From the NCBI GenBank assembly GCA_907163345.1, contig CAJQUN010000040.1:1798001-1862000 (forward strand): a DNA stretch of 64,000 nt, written 5' to 3'. Every line of letters begins with the position of its first letter. The stretch's first letter is position 1. The notes beneath the pieces were generated by a model that saw nothing but the letters and a program-made list of their open reading frames with translations, was not told where the DNA came from and made no database searches. The position numbers were made by a program, and so were the translations under genes. The stretch is from Haberlea rhodopensis (taxonomy: Eukaryota; Streptophyta; Magnoliopsida; Lamiales; Gesneriaceae). Of the stretch, positions 32,881-46,144 are shown piece by piece.

Positions 32881-35800
32881 CTACCAATCCTCGAGCCATT
32901 CTGGGGTGTTGATTTCTGATTCTCGACGTGGGGAATGAAACGAGATTAACATATCCTCAGGGCGACTTTCCAAGAACTGATTTATACGAGAGACGATATC
33001 ATGTGGAGCTGGGAAAGTACGTTCTTCTATTCCTCTCCAATCTGTGTCTTTAAACCATGTATGGGTTTTGATGGATTCGATGCCCTGGATTCCGAGTCGT
33101 TCCCATTCATCTACTTCCAGTAACTGGATGCTAAGAAGTGTTAGATTTTCTCTAGTGTGTGATGCTTTGTTGAGTGAGTAGTAGTTTGATGAATTAACCT
33201 TGGTGATGAGATCAATGGCTTCAAGGCTGAAACTTTGTGGAAGGGTTAGCTGCCCTTTTACTATTCTAGCGAAGGTGAGTTCACTCTCTCTCCAAGATCC
33301 AAAAGGCATTTCACCTTGGAGCATGAAGAAGATCAAAGCTCCCAATGCCCACCTGCACAAAATGAACGATAAAAGCAAAATACGAGAAACAATTTCCTAT
33401 CTTATAAATAAGTATACAAGGCTGCGAGTTGCTAATTCTTAGGCCTTTTTCCCATTTTGTCATAAGGAGTAAGATTAAGCCCACCACATCAAACCATTCC
33501 TTGAGAAACAATCTTCAGAACAGTCATATCACACAAGTATCACTCACCAAAAAATAGCTGTAATTAAATGACACAAATTACGAAATTTTAAGAGTGAAAA
33601 CAGAATTTTTAAGTATTCTTTTGATTTTGTTGAGAAACATGTCCCTTCAGTTACCGAGGTAAAAGAGGGTCAGAGGAATATAATTAAAGTCAAGCAAAAT
33701 TCTTTAGCGTGTCCAAAATCGGACACATGGATAAGGGAGAGGAAAACCGATACACTACATGTGGTTGTGTTAGAATTGGAGGCCAAAATTGGAGTAATAT
33801 CAGTTTTATAAGATCAAAATTACATGGCAGGGCCTTATCCATGTAAAAAAAAGAGCCTTCACCGATGAACTTATTTGGTGAACAGAAGTGGCAGTAGTTT
33901 TGGAACATAGGTGATAGCATACTTCTGGTAAATCAGATTTGGCACAGTGGACTAAAGTTCTAAGAGGGGCCAAACAGGCAACATGAAGCTAAAGCTTGAC
34001 GATACCAAGGCATATGATGGGGTTCAGTTTCCCTTTCTGTTTCAACAGTAAGAAACTATGTTTGGAATCAATGGGCCCCATTCTCCAGTCCCTAGTGTTG
34101 TATATGCAAGGCCAAGGGTTATCTTCCTGTATCTATTTAAGACACCGAGCATTGTTCAATATGCTAAGGCGATGTCAATTGTGTTTCGGGAAAATGTTTT
34201 CATTTCCTAGAAACACAAGCAAAAGTACCCGCAATAAATTCTCTTATTTTCCAAAAATGCTAGAAACATAAATAAAACATGCCCTAATCTTTCTGGCTGT
34301 TACCAATCAGTTCCTAATCAAAGCTCAAATGACTCGAGAACAGTCGAACGCCAAAAGTTTCAACCTAAAAGGTCATGTACATAAAAGCCTCTAATAGCAT
34401 TCTTGTCATATACACAATAGCACATGGAAGAGTAGTTTCACATTTTTCAAGTAAATACATTGAACTATCCTTCGATTGACTTTCGAAAGTGGCTAGTTTA
34501 TGCAATTATTTTAATTTCAAGATACAAGTAACAAATGCTCAGGTTTCCTTTTCTATGTTCTAAACTTCTAATTATTTCCTAGTGCGATACTTGAAAAGGC
34601 ACTTTGCTATCCTCACCTGATATCTGTAATTTAAAACCCAAAGGCAAGCAACGTACCAATCAACTGGAAAACCATGCCCTTTCCCTTGAATTATTTCAGG
34701 AGCCAAAGAATCTGCCATACCACATATAGTGTACGTTCTTTCACCAGATAACTTCTTGCTAAATCTGAAGTCGACTAACTGCAGCAAATAAGGAAATTCA
34801 TTAATGTGAGGATTGATCAACCGGTTTTAGGATTTGAGTCCATTGGATCACAAAGAAAAATTACTGATGGAGAAACAAAAATGATTATCAGACCTGTATA
34901 TATCCTGTCTGGTCAAATGCTAGAACTTCAGGGGACACTCCTCTATAGAGAATCCCATTCTGAATTAAAAATACAAAAACACACAATTATGTTTTTTAAG
35001 AAGGTTGGCGCCTGAGAAATTTAAGCAATCTTTGAAAGTACGCACCTCGTGCAAAACTTCTAAAGCAATTACAACAGAAGCAGCACAGAACTGTGCAGAC
35101 TTTTCATTCAGCCCGTTATGAATTATTGAGGTCATAGAGCAAGCAATACAAGCGTCTAAAAGTATTGCAGCATGTGTTTGATCAGAAACAGTGCATAAAA
35201 CTCGAGGTACGAAAGGGGAATGGCTCATGAACTTCCATATGTTCTTCTCCTTCAGAATTAGTCCTTCTTTTCCAAGTTTTTTAACCTTCTGCTTTGAAAA
35301 CCTTTTCAAGCTAAGCAATTTTTCTGCAAGGAAAAGACGAATGTAGTAGTATATAGCCAAATGTAGTCCTTCAGTGCTTTATCGTAAAAAATACTGAGAA
35401 ACTCTTCTCACTCAGTTAAGATTACGTAAAAGAAAAAAAGTAATGTAAAGTTGCAAAGCATATTAATGGAAAGCTTCTTTTCCTTGTGATACTGCCCAGT
35501 ACTGTAGAAAGAATAGTGCAAAATTAATTTTCACGGTAATAGGAAAGCAAACCTGAGTCCTTAACACACACAAGACCAATCTCACTGACGTCCGTGGAAT
35601 ACAAGCATGTTTTCCATTCCTGGAGAAGTTGACATCGAATTACATTTCACATTGACAGCCATATCAAAGAAATCTAAAGATAGTTGGCCCTTACTAGATC
35701 TACGAGCTGGATATTTTTCATATCTGAAGTATCCAGATCTCTTACAGATTCAGAAGACAAATAGGTTGAATATGGCTTTGACCTAAACAAATTTAACAGG

Positions 35801-38800
35801 AAATGCACTTCTTTTCAAGAATACATAAATGAATGTTAGAAAGTGAAGAAGCAGCACATAATTGAGATATATTCCATTAGCATAAAGCAGAACATTGTAC
35901 TTGAAAATTCTGCCAATTATATGACAAGTAAAAACGCGTACTTATCAGCCTGTGAAAGCTTCGGAAGAGGGCCAACAACTGAATCAAAATTCTCCTTTGT
36001 TAAAATGGAGCATACCACATTGCCAACGGCAATGACACTCAAGGAAGATAGGTGATCCCCGAGAAGTAACCATTCCCCAAAATAGCTCCCTTCTGTCTTC
36101 TCCAAAGAAATGCTCTCACTAGACATATCATCATCCAGCTTCTCAATGTCAAGCTTCAGACTTGGAGCGCTCACATTTTTAACTGAATCTACGTCAAAGG
36201 AAATTTTTACGGCTCCCTTCTGTACGACGTATAAACCCAGGGGGGCCACATTCTGCATTTACATACCAAAGTGAATACGAGAGACAACCAAAAAGTATAT
36301 ACAGGTCTAGAAAAAGAATCATACCTTATCAACTATTGTCTGCCCATCAGTGAAAGACACTTCTAAAAGTGAATCTGCAATACGACTTAGCTGTAAGATA
36401 GTCAACCTTGAAAGTAGATCTACTGATCGCAGTAACTTCAACGAGGATAAATTAGTAAACTCTGACATAAGAATTCCTCTAAAATCTTCTCTTTTAAGTG
36501 CCCAGAGAGTACCATAGGTCACCGACCGAACAGAAGCTTGGAGGGGCTTGTTTGACCTGGTGGTGACATGAAGTAGCTACAACATTAACCATCGTATAGT
36601 TATATGTCTCAGGATTATATATCCATACATATAAGGGCCAACATAAACAAGAGAAAACTCTCTCTTCCATTCCTTTGGAAGCCTTTCCCTTTACAGCTCA
36701 CTTCCCAAAGCGAGTGTCATTCTCAAGTCATGTCCAAACAAAGGAAGCTTTCTCATTTTATTACTTCAAATGATAACCTCGAATTAGATTAAATTTAAAA
36801 AAAAAACCTGAATCGGAACCCAATTTCCAAAAACTGACCCTACCTGTAACAGAAAATGAGGTTAATAGGTAGAATTTAAGATGCTACAGTGCCCACAATC
36901 CAGATAAGGGACATATAGAACAATGTATGGATTTCATGATTCATTTTTTTTTTGAAGTTAAATTCCAAAGCAAGATTTACTGCACAAACTGAACATTGTG
37001 TTAGACCACACAGCAAGGTAACAGGAAAAGTAGATTCTCACATCAATGCCAACTCTCCGAAGGAAGATAATTTTTCTGCACTGTAGCGTTGTAGTACCCT
37101 AGGCACTTCTCCATTTTTCTCTTCCTGGTATTAATGTTGAAAATAAGAGACTTCTAAAAAAATATTGAAAAGTATAAATCGGCATAAGTTTCATTGTTTC
37201 AACTGAAAGGCTATTTTTATTGAGATGCATCCATAGATGTTTACAGAAACACAGAACATTTTTTTCCCCAAAAGTTACAAGACCTGTAATTAGTCTGCAT
37301 AACAAATAGCAAAGAATCACCTGAATAGCAAACACCTCAAATTCTCCACCGCCAACAACATAGAAGCAATCACCTTCTCCACCCTGCAAATACAAATACT
37401 AACTTCTTATGCTAGCAGCCCTGGAATTCTAAATTATTGAAAATCATCAAATAAGTAGACACATGACAAGGCCCAAACAGAGACCTACCAAAACCATTCA
37501 ACGTGTACAAACAAAGCCAGGAAACCAGTATACCATGAGAAAAGATGTCCTTTCGCCTTAGTTTATCTTAGATAATGGTCAAATAGGAGTATAAATGCCT
37601 CGTACTTTGACAAGTTTATAGCATTTCTAGACAATAATTTTGTTCTACACAACCAAACCAAGGCCTGCTCCCGCTAAATCACCAGAGAACCATCATCCAG
37701 AGATTTCTCTAACCATGTATAACTCCAGAATTTCACACAAATAATTATATAACTCAAATTTAATAACAAGGTTTGATAATGAGTTTTGCTTTATAACAAA
37801 TGTATCTCCTTTGGCCAGGCCCACAATTTACTTAATTGTAGCATGAAATCCGTTTTTGAGTATTTATTCAACAGTGAGAATTTTTGGATTACAACTTGCT
37901 TAAGAGTAATGATAATGCCGAGACATGACTCACTCATGATAATGCCGAGTAGGGCAGATCAAATTTTCTTTAAAACCGCCCTAACCAACCGAATAACTGA
38001 TTCTTTTTTAAAAAATTAAACCGCTATTTCCAAAAAAATCTCAAACCACATTGCAATCAATAGTGTGGTGGCCATTTGAAGTAAAAACCGCACCACACCG
38101 CATAATTTAATAACTTGATGTTTATTGATAATTGTATAATAGCATATTAGTCATTTTATGTTTAGCCTAACTTCTAAACTACTAAACAAAACATATTTCG
38201 CCTTATTTCTAATTTTATCACAACACATCACTTCTTCTTAACTCTCAATCGGTTATGACTTTTTATTTAAATATATTATAGAATCATCAAAACATCATCT
38301 CAATGACCATCCTCCTAATTGGTTGAAACATATGAAAAAAATAATTCCAAATTTTTTTTTTTTACTTTTTGCCTAAATTTACAATTATAGTGTTCTACTA
38401 TAATTTTTTTAGACATTCAATTATTTTTTATGATAATCAATGTTAGTTTTTGAACAAATTCATTTATGTAGTACATTTTATAAAACTAAAATTTACATAC
38501 TTGTTATTAACGCTACACTATTTAATTTTGTGTTAAAAAATGGATTCGTTATTCTTGATTTCCAGTTCTCATTCTCTTTTCTAAATTAAACCACATAGAC
38601 CATACATTTAAGTTTACTTAAAAAACCACAATCTAGAAAAATCATTCAAGCCAAACAGTATATGGAAATTCAGTTCGAAATTTATGAAAAAACCACCCAA
38701 ACCGCGCACCGTGATCACCCCTAAATTACCGAGACATGACCAACTTGAATGTTTATGATACAAGTTACTTCCCAAGCAAGATGCTATTCAGAATAGACTA

Positions 38801-41547
38801 GTGCAACAGGCATTCAATTACATCTGAAACAGTTACCAAAAAATGAACACGTAAAGAGACCATAACCATGCCACCTGTGAAAAAACAAAAAACTACCTGC
38901 TTAACCACAATCTCTCCTGCCTTAACCTCAATTCTTTGCATGCAGTCCAACAAAACGTGACACTGAGAGCTTGTAAGTTTCCTGAAAAGAAAATGATCGT
39001 GCAAGGCCCGTTCAATGTGAGCCTATCACATGATGAAGTGTGCTTAGTAAGTGATTTGAGATTTTGAGAACGAAAATTGAGATCTTGAGAATGAAAAGAA
39101 ATGACAGAGATTGCATTACTTCTTCTTCCCAAGTCTTTCTGTGAGTTGGAGATGAAGGAGCCCACAACTGCCCATTTCCTAGAGAACTTTCAATAGCACG
39201 GAGTCGTGCGCGGGATATATCATTCCTTGCACGATTTTTTGATCTCCAGTTCATAAGAGAAGGAGACTCCGATCCTGTAACCTCAACCACTTGAGGTACT
39301 GGGGGTCTTAAAAAGGCATCAAACTTTGTTGATTGGCCAAATGCATCCTGCAATTAAAGATGAAATTATCCGTTCAAGTGTTTGAGGAAATAAGATAGAA
39401 GTCCCATCAGAGCATAAAAAATCAACAATTAAGTGTTCAGGCAAAATTAATTAAATTCCTTACATCATCCAACCCATCATCCAACCCATCTATATGCACC
39501 ACTATCACAGTAATGTCATCAGTTCGAGTTTCATATTGTAGCCAAAGTCGATATGACTCAGCAACAATTTCAGCACAAGCATCACGGGGGTCCTTATATT
39601 TTGCAACCTGGTAAAGAACCATCATTATAAGGCATTTGAAATAGGAACATACATTAAGATCAACTGAATAGAGAACTTAAAAAAGGATGTCATATATTGT
39701 CCCTTGCATACCACCCCAATTTTTCATTCCAGTAGGAGTACAGACAGGGGCAGCAGACAAATAAGGTGGCATTTTTTCATTGCTCTCTAAATTACCAAGT
39801 GATTTAAGGGGGACAGGAATAATTCTGGGATAATGCTAATTTTCATTATTTTTGAGAGAGTGAGTCTCCATCTCTCACATCATTAGTATTACTATTTCCT
39901 CCATTCAAGAACTTTTCAGATTACTGTTTTGCTAATTGAAGAAATTAGATTTAACCAATGTAAGTTTATTACTCTGCATTAACATATAATGTATGATTGC
40001 CGGTTTAGAGCTATATAAAGAACAGCCAAAGCAATTCACGAGCATAACCATCTGAAGAAAAAAGCCAAAAATATATATATATATATCAATGAACAAATTA
40101 GGAACAGCATGCCCTGAAATGGATTTACTAAAATGCAACGAGCTTAGTTAGGTCTTTTTCTTATCATTTTCCATGACCAAAATAAACCAAAAGAAAAGGG
40201 ATCTTGATAATATCAGAGGAAAATTTTCCGTTAGTTTTCACCACAGCACTATGATCTATTTCTTAATCCATATCTGGACATGCTTCTAAATTTCAAGTAA
40301 CTTTCAGCAGCACACAATCTGAATGTAACCTGATAGGCTGATACAAAGGTTACTCAATATTTGCAGAAACAAATAAAGTTATAAAGGTGGGTTCCTTTAA
40401 GTAACATCAGCAAATAAAGTTCAAATCATTTCCCTTGTATCCACATTTTTTAAACTAATTGCTAATTTAATTCAAGGATTGCTACAGTATAAGTAATGGA
40501 GGGAAATTTTACCATGTCTACCACAGTTTGGCTTGAAATGAACTCAAACACACCATCACTAGCAATCACGAAGAAAGGATGATTTGATGTCAACTCCATA
40601 ACAACAATTTCTGGGTTCGCAGCAACACCTATTTCCTCAGCTATAGAATCACCAATACTTCTAGTAAAAGCTGTACCGGGGTACATCCCATTCTGCACCC
40701 ATAATCTAGGAGGATCACCATCATCGCCTTCTTCAGTTCCCCAACATTGAACATCTGGATTTTTGAGTCCTTCAATCTGATCCAATGTAAGAACTCTAGC
40801 ACCACAAAGTTTCACCCGTTCTAGTTCGTCGGGTCGATAAGGTGTTTGATCAACTGAAAGGTCAACAGCTACAATATCCTTCCCCCGTTTCTCACCTATG
40901 ATTGCCCTCGAATCACCTGTATTTGCAACATAAAGTTTCCTACCACGAACTAGCACTGTAACCGCAGTTGTTCCACTCATGCTATCATCAAGCATGTCAG
41001 CATGCAGCTGCGAATTTGTTGCCAAGAATGCAGCATGACAAGCTTCGACTGCATCCATGTGAAACCTACTATTCCTAAGCAAATTTTCACACAATTTCTG
41101 CTTCACAAACTGCGAGCATTGAGCTCCAAATTCACCATGACCATCGAAAACTCCAAAGAAATTATCATCTGGGCTAGTCCCAAATGGTGTATGAATGCAA
41201 AAACTGTCTTGGTTGGCCTTATCAAGGGCATCAGGGTAGTAACCTCTCTGAGATAGAAATGAGCACCGTAATTCATAATTCCACGATGGAACTTTCACGG
41301 TGCGTGATCCCCCGGGAGGTAAAAACTGAGCTGACACTCTGGATAGCCTTGTAATATGTGCATCATGGTCCCTGGTCGAACCTAACTGATGCAACTTATC
41401 TCCGGTCTCCCCTTCCTCACTATCTGAACGAGTAGGTGAAAACACGGCAATCTCAGTTGCTGTTTTCATATCTCCACTTTCATTCACCTTATCATTTCCG
41501 GGATAACATGATTCGCCAATACATGACTTAGAATAAACACAACCCAT
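32881..41547 (-). CDS. PP2C / cyclic-nucleotide-binding / kinase-like fusion (plant PKG type), 15 exons
   Basis: Homologue of Arabidopsis At2g20050; the rice relative has been described as a cGMP-dependent kinase that is also a phosphatase. Exons: 41547-40513, 39607-39464, 39347-39120, 39022-38897, 37383-37321, 37124-37042, 36556-36325, 36252-35942, 35782-35695, 35619-35553, 35323-35046, 34959-34894, 34778-34657, 33352-33199, 33123-32881; total 3240 nt, 1079 aa. MGCVYSK is a likely N-myristoylation/palmitoylation start. PP2C (~85-390): FFGVFDGHGEFG, VANTGDSRAI, FTRSIGDS, FVIASDGVFEF, TDDITVIVV. cNBD A (~470-610): GDCFYVVGGGEFEV, FGELALMSNKPLQASV. cNBD B (~610-745): FGEWLLLGDH. AGC-kinase-like (~775-1030): YRGVSPEVLAFD where HRDLKPEN is expected, VDFRFSKK where DFG is expected, then APEIIQGKGHG and GEMPFGSW. 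HRD Asp and DFG Gly are missing, so classical kinase activity is doubtful. Confidence 0.93.
37950..38725. mobile_element. hAT-like MITE in an intron of the PP2C-PKG gene
   Basis: In the 1.5 kb intron between exons ending 38897 and starting 37383, a ~775-bp segment begins TAGGGCAGATCA and ends GTGATCACCCCTAA. Its subterminal words ACCGCACCACACCG and AACCGCGCACCG fit the widespread AGGGGTGATCACGGTGCGG type of plant hAT element. Flanking ATGCCGAG and TTACCGAG match at 6 of 8. Confidence 0.6.
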
Positions 41548-42330
41548 CACTCAAAACACCAAAACAAGAATAACCCAGTCGCTGAATTTCCACAAAATTG
41601 CGTGCAACAGATTGCCAAAGCACTGTATCACTGCCACAGAAATACAACCTCGAATCAAAATTGTAACACATTTTAACTCCCAACCCATATTTTCAATATG
41701 AAGATAATCAAAACCGAGCCTCGCCCTCAAACAATTCATGATTTATATAAAGGAAAATTGGAAATCCACAAAAAAATAATTCCAAACTAAAAGAAACTCA
41801 CATTCTTGCCTACCTTAACACATGCATAGTTTCATTAGAATTCTTGAGCTGAAGTTCATACAAGAAGCTTCACAATAAAAGATAGCACTCATGGTCAACA
41901 CAAAAATAATACAAAAACAACAACAAAAATTAAAGATAAGCAAAACTCATCCGACGGCAAAACAACGTTAACGATATACTTAATACACTCCCCTAGGTGA
42001 AACTTGAAAAATAGATGTGGGCGGTAACTAAAATGAGCCAGGTACATACTTCAAAAGCTGGAAGATGAAGGAGACGAGAGTAGATCGCACAGGGTAGCGT
42101 AGGATAGGACAAGCAGCAAGCAGGAGTATGTCATGAAACAGAGTAATAAATGTTGGGTGTGCATGTGTGGAATGAAAGGTTGGGGACTTTTTTCCTCTTA
42201 ACCTTTTTGCGTTGGGTGGAGGACGAGATGCCACGCGCTTGATTGCGCACGCGCCTCCGTTGTATGGAGATAATGCGGGACCCACCTGTGGGGAGCAATT
42301 GGACCGTACTCAGCGCAAAACATTGTTTGC
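41548..42330 (-). promoter_or_regulatory. 5' UTR / promoter region of the PP2C-PKG gene
   Basis: Upstream of the ATG at 41547. 42170-42290 is GC-richer (ACGCGCCTCCGTTG, GATGCCACGCGC) and then gives way to AT-rich DNA, consistent with a promoter-proximal region. A 5'-UTR intron is possible. No specific element is certain. Confidence 0.4.
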
Positions 42331-44399
42331 TTAGCTGTCCAGTTGATAAATTATGGTAATTATCTTAAATATCTTCATTATTTTACTTATTAGTTATTAC
42401 CATGATTACGGGGAATTATTTTTTTCATTAAAATTTAAAATAATATAGTAAATTATTATTTTTTATAATCTTCACAATTTTAATTGAAATTAGTTTATTT
42501 TAAAATTTTATGCAAGAAGTTTCAATTATCATTTATAAAGTATCTCTATTACAAATACAATAAATATGCAAAACATATTTTACTTTTAAATGTACAGTTA
42601 ACATTCTTATATTAAAACTAATATTGAAATTAATTTGTTAATATACATTTAGAGTCCTAAATATAAATTTTGTAGGGTGTTCCTCGAAATATTAATATTT
42701 GTGTCATTTTAAAATTGGCGAGTTCAACCTAGCATAATGATAATAGAGTCTCGTTTTACATATCCCGAGGGTATCCGAGTTGATGGAGCAGTGTGAGCTT
42801 GAGACTGTAAGATCATTAGTTTAATATAGCACTGAATCTTGTGAACAATTTTTTAAAAAATAAATAAATTAAAAATGTGTATTAAATTTTATTTATATAA
42901 ATTAAATACCTTAAATTTTATAATTAATTTACAATCACGGGTATGACTTCGATTCCAGCCTCGAATTTAGTTTCTTAATTATAGGAACCCCAGACAAATC
43001 TTTAACCTTCCATTCTGATTTTGGTTTTCAAAAACAATTTCAGATCAAGTTATGAGAGATGATTCCGAGTATGGTTCATAGTTCGAACGGACCCATGGTC
43101 AAGTCAATCCATACAGTCAGGTGCGGAGTCACAATTATATTTAGGGTGAAATTTTTTGTTAGAAAAAATTAAGAATTAAGACATATTTTTGTTCGCACCC
43201 CGTCCCTCCGCCACTGCCTATGGTGGCAATTTTGGTCATAAAGCTTTTCCTTTTGTCTTAATACTTACATTGCATAGATGATAATTAAAATTTATAATTT
43301 TTTTTTAACATTATATTTAAATTTGACAGGTCTAAAAATATATCTGCAATAATGTAATAGTAAACATTTTAATTAATTGAAATTTTATTATATATATTAT
43401 ATTATGAAATTACATTGGTTAGTTTGTATTTTGTATATTAAATTAGTATAGTACAAAGGGTTAGATGATCTACCAAAGTTTTGTTTATTAGCATATTTGC
43501 CAAAATACAAACCGATACATTGTTATATACTTATATCTCAATTCAAAATATCCGATTGCTATTATAAGGTGGTATTTTCTTTCAGTTTTCTTTTCCTACT
43601 ATTCCTTTTTTAAAATAAGATTTAAAAAAAAAATTTGTTGCACAGTATTTTGGAATATAACCTTTTTTAAAAAAAGTTGATTCACATGGGGATGGAGAAA
43701 GATGAGGTCAACGAGATAGAGATCATGATGCTTATTGGACTGGATTAACGCGGAATAGAACATGAACGATTGGAACCGGTTAATCCATTTCCAATCCGTT
43801 ATCCAATTAGGAGAAACCGGATTTGATTGGTTCCGTTGGATTGAAACCTTCGAACCAATTAATCAAGGTTCCTGTTCCGATGATAATAATAATAATAAAA
43901 TAATAATAAATTTTTATATCTGTTGGCTGCCCAACAACTATTTAGTCCTTGGGCAGCAACTTTTTATTAAAAAAATATTATTTTCCTCCTATAAATACCC
44001 CATCATTTCTTAATAATTTCATCCAACTAAATTTACAAAATATTGGCACAATTTATTCATCTTATGGAGGCTAAATTTGAAAAATATAAAATTTATTACA
44101 TGTATATTGTATATCTACACTTTAGATCCTAGTCAATGCATCGGCTCATTTGATAAATTTTTTGAATATTACTCTAATTTTTTTAAGAATGATGCGGAGA
44201 TGAGAAGACGTCAATAAGACATTTTCTCCAAATTATGTTTGTTTTGTATCATTCTGAACATGTACATGATCATCATCACATAGAGGATATGAGGAGGAAA
44301 ACACTATACAATCAATAATCGGAGGAAATAATTTGCTGAGGAGTCTTGGCAGAAAGAAACTGAGAGGAAGCGGAGTGGCATCTACCATCTCCATCGGAG
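42331..44399. other. AT-rich intergenic DNA
   Basis: No gene was seen. 43117-43220 (GTGCGGAGTCACAATT ... CCCCGTCCCTCCGCCACTG) resembles an old transposon edge. 43760-43880 has GGAACCGGTT/AACCGGATTTG repeats of unclear origin, possibly the 5' part of the hAT remnant that follows. Confidence 0.35.
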
Positions 44400-44745
44400 T
44401 TACAATAATTCTTGGGTCAAATGTTCATAACAAATGAACATTTTGACGTACTGGAGTGGTGGAAGACGAACGCTGTACCATATCATATCTTAGCCAAAAT
44501 GGCTAGAGACGTTTATGCGTTCAAACATCCAGTGTCGCATCGGAGTCGGGGTTCTCAACTTGTGGCCGAATCATTGGAGACCATAGGATTTCACTTAAAG
44601 CAGATTCTTTGTGCATGCTTATATTGCTCAAAGATTGGTTCGATGCTGAGCGAATGAATAAAAGAGAAAGATGAGTCGACGAGTTCGGGAACTAAAGTTT
44701 CGAAGATGAAGAAGAATTGGGAAGACTATATTAATCAATTATGAT
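44400..44745 (+). pseudogene. hAT transposase C-terminal fragment, frameshifted
   Basis: One frame gives HFDVLEWWKTNAVPYHILAK then MARDVYAF; after a frame change near 44530 the next frame gives SSVASESGFSTCGRIIGD and LLKDWF. This is the hAT dimerisation region (consensus LxWWxxNxxRYPxLxxMARDxLA, then VASESxFSxxGR). The WW, MARD and SES/GR positions are kept, but the frame is broken, stops follow, and no N-terminal part was found upstream. It is a dead transposon remnant. Confidence 0.85.
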
Positions 44746-46012
44746 GAATAATATAATATAATTTTTTTGTTAATTTCAAATAATGTAGATTTTTCATCAA
44801 GCTTTTCATATTCCAAACAGATAAGCTTCGGACCGTTTGGATCCTGTCCATGAGCACTTGTGTCCAGGTTTGGATGAAAATTATGACACCTGTAATATCT
44901 TTATTTTTTTATATGTTTGAAGATTATTTTGTAAAAAATTTCTTAAAGAAATGTCACAAACTAAAAAAGAATGTTTGACCAACTTTATTTTTCAAATCAC
45001 TCTTAAATATTTTTTAGTGAGATTGGAGGGATCCTATGTCAGCTACCTCCTTAAAAAAACTATTAATTTTTTTTAAAAAAATTGTATTTTAACCCCAAAA
45101 AAATTATATTTTACTTCCCAAAAATTGCATTTGTCTCCCCAAAAATTATATTTTAACCCTTCAAGAAAAATTTACTATCTATTTATTTGTTATTATATTT
45201 TACTCCCTCAATTTTTAGGCTAGATACGCTCCTGGAGTGAGAGTCGAGAAAGAATAAACTTAAAATGGACTTGATTTATTTGTGAAAGTTATTTTCCAAG
45301 TATAAGTCTCCACTCGTATATCCTTTCCCCCCATTTTATTGACCGAAATTAATTTACATAAATGTGTAAAATTAAATATTTGGTGAAAAAGATGGAATAT
45401 GTCATAGACCACCCATTTTATCCATGCAGTTCATAAGCAACAAAAAGTAGTCCATTTGCAAATATTTAATTTTTCCTCAAAAATAATTGGTGAAACAATA
45501 AATATTCAACCGATATGAAAAGAACATCCACGAGCTCCCAAACTATGAGTTAATAATGTGGTCCCTTTCCAAGGGAGAATATTCAATTATTACGGGCCAT
45601 TTCTTTTCATGAGTTGGCTATACAAAATATCGAGAGATTTAGGGTGTGTTCGAATTGCTTATTCAAAGTATTTTTATGTTGTTTTTGCTTAAAGTTGAAA
45701 AAATGTAATTTTTTAAGCAAAAGCATCGAATGTTTGCTATTAAAAAAAAAGCTTTATAAACTTTAATTAAGTACAAAAATGCCACCAAACAACTTAAAGC
45801 AATCAAAATCATGAACATGCTTTTGTTTTTTTCTGCTTATTTTTAGAGAAGCAATAATAGAAGTAACAAAATATATCATACGCCTTTGATATTCGAGATT
45901 GAATTTACTTCGTGTTATTTTATGATTAATCCATTGAATAAAATACATTGAACTACTTTTTACACTTTTTTCCATTTTTATCATCATCCTTTGATTTAAA
46001 GTGAGGTCGAAC
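44746..46012. other. Intergenic DNA, transposon-like debris
   Basis: 44990-45235 has runs of TTTTAACCCC/AAAAATTATATTTT ending in GGCTAGATACGCTCCTGGAG, resembling old element ends; an inverse relative is at 49340-49500. 45650-45760 starts GGGTGTGTTCGAATTGC and is repeat-like. No gene was seen. Confidence 0.35.
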
Positions 46013-46144
46013 CATAACTGACACATCATGAATCATAATCGAAATTGCCAAAGAATGTTAAGGTTAAGTATCGAAATTCATAACTGACACATCATGAATC
46101 ATAATCGAAATTGCCAAAGAATGTTAATGTTAAGTATCGAAATT
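46013..46144. repeat. 66-bp tandem duplication
   Basis: CATAACTGACACATCATGAA and the following sequence to GTATCGAAATT are repeated head to tail with period 66 (copies from 46013 and 46079), with one mismatch seen (AAGGTTAAG against AATGTTAAG). Confidence 0.92.

Noticed and set aside
42028..42285. 85-codon minus-strand frame (MGPALSPYNGGACAIKR...)
   Set aside because: Lies in the GC-richer promoter region of the PP2C-PKG gene, with no known motif or splice link to MGCVYSK.
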